The notes under the pieces: generated by a model
The model's database searches: none
Told to the model about the DNA's origin: nothing
Seen by the model: only the letters and a program-made list of their open reading frames with translations
NCBI GenBank assembly: GCA_903919215.1
Contig: CAIXHI010000128.1
Location: 1 to 14,490 of the forward strand
Direction: 5' to 3'
DNA: 14,490 bases
Origin: an uncultured Acidimicrobiaceae bacterium
GTDB lineage: Bacteria > Actinomycetota > Acidimicrobiia > Acidimicrobiales > Ilumatobacteraceae
Translations under genes and position numbers: made by a program
Shown here: positions 7,828 through 13,388 of the stretch, piece by piece
How the letters are laid out: every line of letters begins with the position of its first letter
Position numbering within the stretch: position 1 is the stretch's first letter

Positions 7828-8744
7828 TCACCGTCGGCGACCTCACCAAGCGCTTCGGCTCGAAGCTCGCAGTCGACCACCTCGGGTTCGAGGTGCGTCC
7901 AGGTGTGGTCACCGGCTTTCTCGGGCCGAACGGTTCCGGCAAGAGCACCACCATGCGGTGCATGTTGGAACTCGACCGGGCCGAGTCGGGCACAACCCTG
8001 TTCGATGGTCGCCGCTTCCGTGATCTCGACCAGCCGCTCCACCAGGTGGGTGCCCTGCTCGATGCTGGCTACGTGCACCCCGGCCGCAGCGGTCGCAACC
8101 ATCTGCGCTGGCTGGCAGCGAGCAACGGTCTGCCCCGTCGGCGAGTGGACGAGGTGCTCGAACTGGTCGGTCTCACCTCCGTGGCCGGCGCTCGGGTGCG
8201 CAGTTACTCGCTGGGGATGAAGCAGCGTCTGGGCCTCGCCGGTGTGCTGTTGGGCGATCCGGCCACCGTGATCCTCGATGAGCCGGCCAACGGGCTCGAC
8301 CCGGAGGGCATCCGCTGGATCCGCGATGTGCTCACCCACCTCGCTTCCCAGGGACGCACCGTGCTGGTCAGCAGCCACCAACTCTCCGAGATCGCGCTGA
8401 TGGCCCACGACCTGATCGTGATCGGTCAGGGCCGCCTGCTCGAGCAGGGCACCGTCGCCCAGTTCGTGGAGCGCCACGCCGAACGCTGGGTGCGAGTGCA
8501 GAGCCCGGGAATCGTCGGGCTGCAACAAGCGCTGGAGCAGCAGGGAGCGACGATCGAAGTGATCGACGACACCACCTGGCATGTACGTGGCTGCGACAGC
8601 CGCACGATCGGCGAACTGGCCGCAGCGCACAGCGTGGTGCTGTACGAACTCTCGCCGCAGACCGGGTCGCTGGAGGACGCGTTCTTGCAGGTCACCGCCG
8701 CCGCCCAGGAGTTCCGCTCGGGGAACATGGACGGTGCCGCATGA
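7824..8744 (+). CDS. ABC transporter ATP-binding protein, ABC-2/BcrA-NatA type
   Basis: Cytoplasmic ATPase of 306 residues that would power the membrane protein encoded next. Motifs: Walker A GPNGSGKST with Lys40, signature SLGMKQR 129-135 (in place of LSGGQ, usual for this subgroup), Walker B ILDEP with Asp152-Glu153, D-loop following, and the switch His185 in SSH. A C-terminal extension of about 80 residues after the ATPase core is typical of the drug-resistance/ABC-2 (DrrA, BcrA, NatA) group. It lacks the CBS domains of glycine-betaine importers such as OpuAA/ProV. The GTG start overlaps the stop of the lipoprotein gene by 4 bases and has no SD, so translation is probably coupled. Its own stop overlaps the permease start (ATGA). 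Substrate unknown. Confidence 0.95.
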   Translation: MITVGDLTKRFGSKLAVDHLGFEVRPGVVTGFLGPNGSGKSTTMRCMLELDRAESGTTLFDGRRFRDLDQPLHQVGALLDAGYVHPGRSGRNHLRWLAASNGLPRRRVDEVLELVGLTSVAGARVRSYSLGMKQRLGLAGVLLGDPATVILDEPANGLDPEGIRWIRDVLTHLASQGRTVLVSSHQLSEIALMAHDLIVIGQGRLLEQGTVAQFVERHAERWVRVQSPGIVGLQQALEQQGATIEVIDDTTWHVRGCDSRTIGELAAAHSVVLYELSPQTGSLEDAFLQVTAAAQEFRSGNMDGAA

Positions 8745-9508
8745 TCAACCTGCTGCGCGCCGAATGGATCAAGTTGCGCACCGTGCGCATGAACTGGGTG
8801 CTGGGCAACATCGCCGTCGTCTTCCCGTTGGTCGTCACGCTGCTCACCGCCTACTTCCGTGGCGACGACACCGGGTTCAACGGGTTGAACACCCAAGATC
8901 TCGTCAGCACCCTCACCGGTACCACCGTCGTGTGCTCACTGCTGTGCGGTGTCATCGCCGCCGCCGCGATCACCAGCGAGTTCGGCTTCGGCACCATCCG
9001 CCCCACGTTCGCGGCCACACCCCGGCGCCTGCGTGTGCTGGTGGCCAAGGGTGTGGTGACACTGCTCACCACCACGGCCATCGGCGCCACGGTGATCGCG
9101 ATCGGATGGTTCGGCGGCAGTGCCATCGCCCGTAGCCGCGGTGCATCCATCGAACTCAGCACGGTCGACACCGCGGTCCCGGCCATGATCGGCGCCATCG
9201 TGCTGGTGGCCGTGATGTCGCTGGCCGGCTACGGCCTCGGGTTGCTGATGCGCAGCACACCGGCCGCAGTGGCCACGCTGATCGTGTGGCCGCTGATCGC
9301 CGAAGGATTGATCGGTGGACTGCTCGGCCTGATCACCGGCAAGCGCAACCTGAACAGTTGGATGCCGTTCCAGGCCGGGCTGCGGTTGGTGTTCGTCGAC
9401 CGCTTCGCCGAAGGCCCGTCGCGGCTGGCCGGCGGCGCACTGTTCGCCGGTGTCGCGTTGCTGCTGGTGGCGCTCGGTTCCGTCGCCGTCAGCCGCCGCG
9501 ACGCCTGA
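8741..9508 (+). CDS. ABC-2 type transporter permease
   Basis: Integral membrane protein of 255 residues with about six hydrophobic helices (around residues 20-39, 55-80, 98-120, 146-170, 175-198 and 226-250). The N-terminal LLRAEWIKLRTVR, a basic amphipathic start before the first helix, is characteristic of ABC-2 permeases. The segment AAAITSEFGFGTIRPTFAAT after helix 2 also fits the family, which often has a similar SEY/F-GTIR loop. It overlaps the ATPase gene by ATGA and should pair with it as a homodimer or with an unseen partner. Members of this family move drugs, lipids, polysaccharides or sodium; the sequence does not say which. It is the last gene of the block and converges with the crp-like gene across a repeat-bearing gap. 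Confidence 0.93.
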   Translation: MINLLRAEWIKLRTVRMNWVLGNIAVVFPLVVTLLTAYFRGDDTGFNGLNTQDLVSTLTGTTVVCSLLCGVIAAAAITSEFGFGTIRPTFAATPRRLRVLVAKGVVTLLTTTAIGATVIAIGWFGGSAIARSRGASIELSTVDTAVPAMIGAIVLVAVMSLAGYGLGLLMRSTPAAVATLIVWPLIAEGLIGGLLGLITGKRNLNSWMPFQAGLRLVFVDRFAEGPSRLAGGALFAGVALLLVALGSVAVSRRDA

Positions 9509-9536
9509 GCCGCCCACCACCGCGCTCCGCCCCCTC

Positions 9537-9584
9537 GTTCTGGGCAGGATCAGTTCTGGGCAGGATCAGTTCTGGGCAGGATCA
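9537..9584. repeat. Three perfect tandem copies of a 16-bp unit
   Basis: GTTCTGGGCAGGATCA occurs at 9537-9552, 9553-9568 and 9569-9584 without a mismatch, then GTTC begins a fourth copy that breaks off. The unit is not a multiple of three and lies between convergent stops, so it is noncoding. Each copy holds TTCTGGG, which is complementary to CCCAGAA at 9638-9644. Confidence 0.97.
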
Positions 9585-9608
9585 GTTCCGGTTTCCGGGA
9601 CTGCCGCT

Positions 9609-9643
9609 TCCCAGACGCCGATCTGGGACGATTCCTTCCCAGA
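9609..9643. terminator. Overlapping hairpins between convergent genes, possible terminator
   Basis: TCCCAGA (9609-9615) and TCTGGGA (9622-9628) make a perfect 7-bp stem with a 6-base loop. A second TCCCAGA at 9637-9643 could pair with the same TCTGGGA across 8 bases. There is no T-tract on either strand, so intrinsic termination would be weak. The place, between the permease stop and the crp-like stop, suits a two-way terminator. Confidence 0.4.
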
Positions 9644-9652
9644 AACCGATGA

Positions 9653-10315
9653 CTAGCGAGCGCGGAGTTCGAGGGCGTCGCGCTTGATCAGCACGTAGTG
9701 GCGATCGTGCTGATCGATCCAGCCCAAGCGGATGAAGCTGGCGATCGCCTTGTTCACCCGTTCGCGGGACGCACCCACCATGCCGGCCAACTCTTCCTGA
9801 GTGATCGGCAGTTGGAACTCATCGTTGCCTTCGGAGAGTTCCAGTAGTCGCTTGGCCGTGCGGCCGGTGACATCGAGAAAGACGCTGTCGGCCAGTGCTT
9901 CGTCCATCACCCGCAGGCGGGAGGCCAGCAAGCGGGTGACACCCCACAGCAAGTTCGGGTCGCTGCGAAACGCACTGACCACAGGGTCGAACGGGATGGC
10001 GAACACCGTGGACGGTTCCAGCGCGCGGGCCAATGCCGAGCGGGTTCCGTCGTCGAGCATCGACATCTCGCCGAACAGGTCGCCGGCATCCATGAGCGAA
10101 ACGACAGTCTCGCGATGATCGATGGGATTGGCGATAGCGATAGCGACTCGACCGCTGACAACGAGGTACAGCGAGTCGGCGACATCACCTTCGCGAAACA
10201 GCACGTCACCACGGATGAGGTGCAGTTCCGAGCCATGAGCGGCCAGGTCGCGCAACAACGAAGTGGGTGCGTCACCGAAGAAATCGGTGCGGGCGAGTAG
10301 TTCTTCGTGAGCCAT
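9653..10315 (-). CDS. Crp/Fnr family transcription regulator
   Basis: Cytoplasmic regulator of 220 residues, the usual length. The N-terminal cyclic-nucleotide-binding beta-barrel is complete. Its phosphate-binding segment FGEMSMLDDGTRSA (81-94) keeps Gly82, Glu83, Arg92 and Ser93, which in E. coli Crp and actinobacterial GlxR contact cAMP, so cAMP binding is likely. The C-terminal winged helix holds TQEELAGMVGASRERVNKAI (172-191); Arg184-Glu185 and Lys189 match the recognition helix of TGTGA-binding members. No Fnr-type cysteines for an iron-sulfur cluster are seen. ATG 10315 is followed by a good family N-terminus (EELLARTDFF). The only SD-like bases are too far upstream, so a leaderless message is likely. 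It is divergent from ispDF with 29 bases between. I found no clear TGTGA-N6-TCACA site in the window. Confidence 0.95.
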   Translation of the reverse strand: MAHEELLARTDFFGDAPTSLLRDLAAHGSELHLIRGDVLFREGDVADSLYLVVSGRVAIAIANPIDHRETVVSLMDAGDLFGEMSMLDDGTRSALARALEPSTVFAIPFDPVVSAFRSDPNLLWGVTRLLASRLRVMDEALADSVFLDVTGRTAKRLLELSEGNDEFQLPITQEELAGMVGASRERVNKAIASFIRLGWIDQHDRHYVLIKRDALELRAR

Positions 10316-10324
10316 GTGTAACCG

Positions 10325-10330
10325 ACGGTA
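10325..10330 (-). promoter_or_regulatory. Possible -10 box of the crp-like gene
   Basis: On the minus strand TACCGT fits TANNNT and ends 9 bases before the ATG at 10315, with a purine (A at 10317) at a fitting transcription start. No -35 is recognised. It sits one base from the candidate box of ispDF on the other strand. Confidence 0.3.
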
Positions 10331-10331
10331 C

Positions 10332-10337
10332 TACCCT
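10332..10337 (+). promoter_or_regulatory. Possible -10 box of leaderless ispDF mRNA
   Basis: TACCCT fits TANNNT and ends 7 bases before the GTG at 10345, which would put the transcription start at the start codon. There is no SD before this GTG, as expected for a leaderless message. No convincing -35 is seen. The -35 region would fall around the start codon of the divergent crp-like gene. Confidence 0.4.
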
Positions 10338-10344
10338 CGCCATC

Positions 10345-11505
10345 GTGTCCACACAGCAAGCGTCGAGCGCCCCCGAGATCGTGTGGACGATCGTGGTCGC
10401 TGGCGGCTCCGGACAACGCTTCGGCGGGCCCAAGCAGTACGAACAATTGGGCGATCGGCGGGTGCTCGACTGGTCGGTGCAGGCCGCTCGCGAGGCATGT
10501 ACCGGACAGCGCGACGGGGTCGTGATCGTGGTGCCCGCGGCCGACGCCGAGCGTGAAGGCGCGGTCCCCGGCGGCGCCAGTCGCAGCGACAGCGTGCGCG
10601 CCGGACTGGCCGCCGTTCCGGCCGACGCCACCGTGGTGTGCGTGCACGACGGGGCCCGGCCGTTCGCCAGGCTCACCGATTTCCAGCGTGTCATCGCCGC
10701 GGTGAGTGCGGGTGCCGACGCGGCCATCCCCGGCACACCGGTCACCGACACGATCAAACAGATCGCGGCCGACGGCACCGTGGTGCACACCCCCGTGCGT
10801 GGCGACCTACGCGCGGTGCAGACCCCACAGGCGTTCCGCGCCTCGGTGCTGCGCGCAGCGCACGCCGATGGCCTCGACGCCACCGATGACGCGGCACTGG
10901 TGGAAGCATCCGGCGGCACCGTGGTGGTAGTCCCCGGCGACGCTCGCAATCGCAAGATCACCGACCCCGATGATCTGCGCTGGGCACGCGAACAAGTCAA
11001 TGCGCAGAGCCGACCGGTGACCGCGATTCGCGTCGGGCAGGGTTTCGACATCCATCGCTTCAGCGACGACCCGACACGGCCACTCGTGCTGGGCGGCGTC
11101 GTGTTCGACGGCCATCCCGGTCTGCACGGTCACAGCGACGCCGACGCAGTTGCGCACGCTGTCACCGACGCGCTGCTCGGCGCCGCCGGCCTGGGCGATA
11201 TCGGCGAACACTTCCCCGACACCGACCCACAGTGGAAAGGTGTCGACTCGCTGATCCTTCTGCGGCAGGCGGCCGCCCTCGTGCGCGCCGCTGGCTGGCA
11301 GATCGGCAACGTCGACTGCTCCGTGGTGTGCGAGGCACCGAAGTTGGCGCCACACAAACCGGCGATGCAAGCGCGTCTCAGCGACGCCGCAGGCGCACCG
11401 GTCACGGTGAAGGGCCGCCGCGCCGAAGGACTTGGCGCATTGGGACGACAGGAGGGCATCGCCGTGTGGGCGGTGGCCGTGATCAACAAGGTGGGTGCAC
11501 CGTGA
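10345..11505 (+). CDS. ispDF: Bifunctional IspD/IspF enzyme of the MEP pathway
   Basis: Fusion of 386 residues joining two non-consecutive steps of isoprenoid precursor synthesis. IspD (about 13-225) couples MEP with CTP to CDP-methylerythritol: AGGSGQRFGGPKQ with Arg25 and Lys30, VHDGARPF, VTDTIKQ, and TPQAF are its marks. IspF (about 230-386) cyclises CDP-ME phosphate to MEcPP: metal ligands Asp235, His237 (GFDIHRF) and His271 (HSDADAVAHA), then LLGAAGLGDIGEHFPDTDP and AEGLGALGRQEGIAV. Both halves look complete. IspE, the step between, is not in the window. Fused IspDF is well known in alpha- and epsilonproteobacteria; in M. tuberculosis the two are separate adjacent genes. GTG 10345 is chosen for its position just after the crp-like gene's divergent start; GTG 10381 is possible. 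The stop overlaps rlmB by GTGA, so the two are coupled. Confidence 0.95.
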   Translation: MSTQQASSAPEIVWTIVVAGGSGQRFGGPKQYEQLGDRRVLDWSVQAAREACTGQRDGVVIVVPAADAEREGAVPGGASRSDSVRAGLAAVPADATVVCVHDGARPFARLTDFQRVIAAVSAGADAAIPGTPVTDTIKQIAADGTVVHTPVRGDLRAVQTPQAFRASVLRAAHADGLDATDDAALVEASGGTVVVVPGDARNRKITDPDDLRWAREQVNAQSRPVTAIRVGQGFDIHRFSDDPTRPLVLGGVVFDGHPGLHGHSDADAVAHAVTDALLGAAGLGDIGEHFPDTDPQWKGVDSLILLRQAAALVRAAGWQIGNVDCSVVCEAPKLAPHKPAMQARLSDAAGAPVTVKGRRAEGLGALGRQEGIAVWAVAVINKVGAP

Positions 11506-12635
11506 AGCCGAAGAAGCCTGCACAGGGAGGTCCGCGCGGCGCACGCGTCTCGGGCACTGGGAAGGGCAAGCAGCGTCCTGCGAGCAGCAGCGGCGGTGCA
11601 TCGCGCGGCGCCAGTTCAGGGCGCAGCGGCGGCCCCGGCGCGATCGGTGGCGTTGGCGGCGTCGGTGGCGGTGGCGGCGGCGCGGGCGGCGCGGGTGGCG
11701 GCTCCAGCCGCTCCAGCGGACCACGCTCCAGCGGCCCGCGCACCGGCGGTGGCTCGCGCACCGAAAGCCCTCGCTCTGGTGCCAGCAACCGTGGTGTCAC
11801 CGGCTCGCGTCAGTTCTCCTCGCGCGGTGCTGGCCGCACGGGCCGCATCGCCCGACCGGGTGAGGATCCCCGCGGTTCCTCCACCGACAAGCCGTTGGGT
11901 GGCGAGCAGGTGGAGGGTCGTCAGGCCGTCCGCGAACTGCTCATCGCTGGCAACCGCCGCGTGAAAGAGATCTGGGTGTCCTCCGACCCCGACGAGAGCG
12001 AGATCGTCAGCGACATCGTCGAGATCGCGAAGACAATGCGCATCACTGTCACCCAGACCGCGCGTAAGCGACTCGATATGCAGGCCCGTAGCGAGGCCCC
12101 GCAGGGTGTCATTGCGTTCGCGTCACCGCTGCAAGAGGTGGAGCTCGACACGCTGTTGCTCCGCAAACCAGGCCGCATGCCGTTCCTTGTCGCGGTCGAC
12201 GGTGTCACCGACCCGGGCAACCTCGGCGCGCTGCTGCGTTGCTGCGACGGCGCTGGCGTGCACGGTGTCGTGCTGCCCCGCCATCGTGCAGTGCACGTCA
12301 CACCCACGGTGTGCAAGAGCGCGGCCGGTGCCGTCGAGTACGTGCCGATGGCCGTGGTCGGTGGCCTTCCCGCCGCGCTGTCGCGGATGAAGGATGCCGG
12401 AATCTGGATCGTCGGCCTCGACGATGAAGCCGACCGCACGCTGTTCGACCTCGGCGATCTGGCCGCCGACGCGATCTGTCTCGTCCTCGGCGCCGAGGGC
12501 AACGGGTTGTCGCGACTGGTGCGCGAACGCTGCGACATGATCGTCAGCATCCCGATGCTCGGTCGCCTCAGCAGCCTCAACGTCAGCGCCGCCGCCGCGC
12601 TGGCCACCTACGAAGTGGCCCGCCACCGAGCCTGA
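11502..12635 (+). CDS. rlmB: TrmH/SpoU-family 23S rRNA 2'-O-methyltransferase, RlmB-like
   Basis: SAM-dependent RNA ribose methyltransferase of 377 residues; RlmB methylates Gm2251 of 23S rRNA in E. coli. The core starts at about residue 134 (EGRQAVRELL, the L30e-like substrate-binding domain), then the SPOUT knot domain: motif 1 with DPGNLGALLR (Asp237, Asn240), motif 2 with GAEGNGLS (Glu332, Asn334), and motif 3 with SSLNVSAAAAL (Asn360). The first 130 residues are low complexity, very rich in Gly, Ser and Arg, with a Gly run around 11640-11700. This is far longer than the short basic tails common in actinobacterial homologues. GTG 11502 overlaps the ispDF stop (GTGA). M. tuberculosis has ispD-ispF-cysS-rlmB, so the place supports the name; cysS is missing here. 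A tRNA-Gm or other rRNA target is possible. Confidence 0.9.
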   Translation: MKPKKPAQGGPRGARVSGTGKGKQRPASSSGGASRGASSGRSGGPGAIGGVGGVGGGGGGAGGAGGGSSRSSGPRSSGPRTGGGSRTESPRSGASNRGVTGSRQFSSRGAGRTGRIARPGEDPRGSSTDKPLGGEQVEGRQAVRELLIAGNRRVKEIWVSSDPDESEIVSDIVEIAKTMRITVTQTARKRLDMQARSEAPQGVIAFASPLQEVELDTLLLRKPGRMPFLVAVDGVTDPGNLGALLRCCDGAGVHGVVLPRHRAVHVTPTVCKSAAGAVEYVPMAVVGGLPAALSRMKDAGIWIVGLDDEADRTLFDLGDLAADAICLVLGAEGNGLSRLVRERCDMIVSIPMLGRLSSLNVSAAAALATYEVARHRA

Positions 12636-12639
12636 ACAC

Positions 12640-12664
12640 CAGCCGAGTCAGCCCGGCTCGGCTG
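12640..12664. terminator. 8-bp hairpin between convergent rlmB and exported-protein genes
   Basis: CAGCCGAG (12640-12647) and CTCGGCTG (12657-12664) are perfect inverted repeats with a 9-base loop that contains the stop codon of the minus-strand gene. It starts 5 bases after the rlmB stop. No T-tract follows on either strand, so it may act as a weak two-way terminator or just as an mRNA end stabiliser. Confidence 0.5.
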
Positions 12665-13373
12665 TGGTGGTGGTCTGCCCGGGCACCGTGCTCACCGGCA
12701 CGGTGCTGCCGAACACGGTGTCGACTGGGATGGTGCTGATCGGCACCGCGGTCGTGGTGGTGGCACCGCCGCGCGGGCAGGTGACCTTCACGATCTTCTG
12801 CAACTCGAAGTTGAACGTGGCGGTTGCAGTGTCGCCGAAGGTGTCGACGAACTGCTTCAGCGACGTCGTCTCGTCGCTGCACGACCGCTCCACCAACGCC
12901 AGGCGCGGCACGATCCAACCGTTGGACAGGCGCACCATGTTGTCGGCCAGCAACTCCACCACCGGCGCAACCTTCATCGTCACGTTGGGTGCCCCAGGCA
13001 GCACCTCGAACCACAGCACCGCGTCACCCAACAGGTCGGCGGCAACGACGCACTCACGCTCCCGCTCCCACAGCGGGCAGTTCCACGCACCCGGGGTACC
13101 GGCGGTCACGAGCATCGTGCGCGTGGCATCGATCTGCAACGTCATGTCAGCCGACAACACCCCGTCGGTCAACGCCACACCACCCGGAGCCTGCACCTGC
13201 ATGACCGGAACCAGCAGGTCGACGTGATGCGTCGGGGCCGACGGTAGGCCCGCGCCAGGATCGACCGACCTCGCACCGCCGCCCGAGTCGGAGGTGCACT
13301 TGGCCACCAGGAGCAGCAACACGCCGAGTGCCAGCAGCGTCAACCAGTAACGCAGGGTGAAGAACTGCCGCAC
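12648..13373 (-). CDS. Single-pass membrane or exported protein of unknown function
   Basis: 241 residues; I do not recognise the family. The N-terminus has one hydrophobic stretch (about 8-24, LRYWLTLLALGVLLLLVAKC) preceded by an Arg, so it is an uncleaved anchor or signal. The Cys after it is preceded by Lys and is therefore a poor lipobox. The body (about 45-205) is mixed polar/hydrophobic with four further cysteines (NCPLWERERECVV, RSCSDE, VTCPRG), which could form two disulfides outside the cell. The last 35 residues are a Thr/Val/Pro-rich tail. GTG 13373 is the only usable start: the frame upstream is closed by the hemL stop five codons before it. There is no SD, so translation may depend on ribosomes finishing hemL. 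A link to tetrapyrrole synthesis is not supported by anything but position. Confidence 0.75.
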   Translation of the reverse strand: MRQFFTLRYWLTLLALGVLLLLVAKCTSDSGGGARSVDPGAGLPSAPTHHVDLLVPVMQVQAPGGVALTDGVLSADMTLQIDATRTMLVTAGTPGAWNCPLWERERECVVAADLLGDAVLWFEVLPGAPNVTMKVAPVVELLADNMVRLSNGWIVPRLALVERSCSDETTSLKQFVDTFGDTATATFNFELQKIVKVTCPRGGATTTTAVPISTIPVDTVFGSTVPVSTVPGQTTTTAEPG

Positions 13374-13388
13374 GGGTGCGAGCGTAGG

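Noticed and set aside
2918..9508. WXG100-type secretion substrate near the EccC-like gene
   Set aside because: I looked for a roughly 100-residue helical protein with a central Trp-X-Gly on both strands and found none; all small frames here are shadows of the listed genes.
9537..9584. CRISPR array
   Set aside because: The 16-bp units abut without spacers and there are no cas genes.
9509..9652. Small gene in the repeat-bearing gap
   Set aside because: The 16-bp unit changes frame each copy and no start with an SD gives a protein-like sequence.
10267..10344. Earlier start for ispDF
   Set aside because: It would run into the 5' end of the divergent crp-like gene and adds residues without IspD homology.
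11232..11501. Earlier start for the rRNA methyltransferase
   Set aside because: It would overlap 270 bases of the IspF domain in another frame; the GTGA overlap at 11502 is the usual arrangement.
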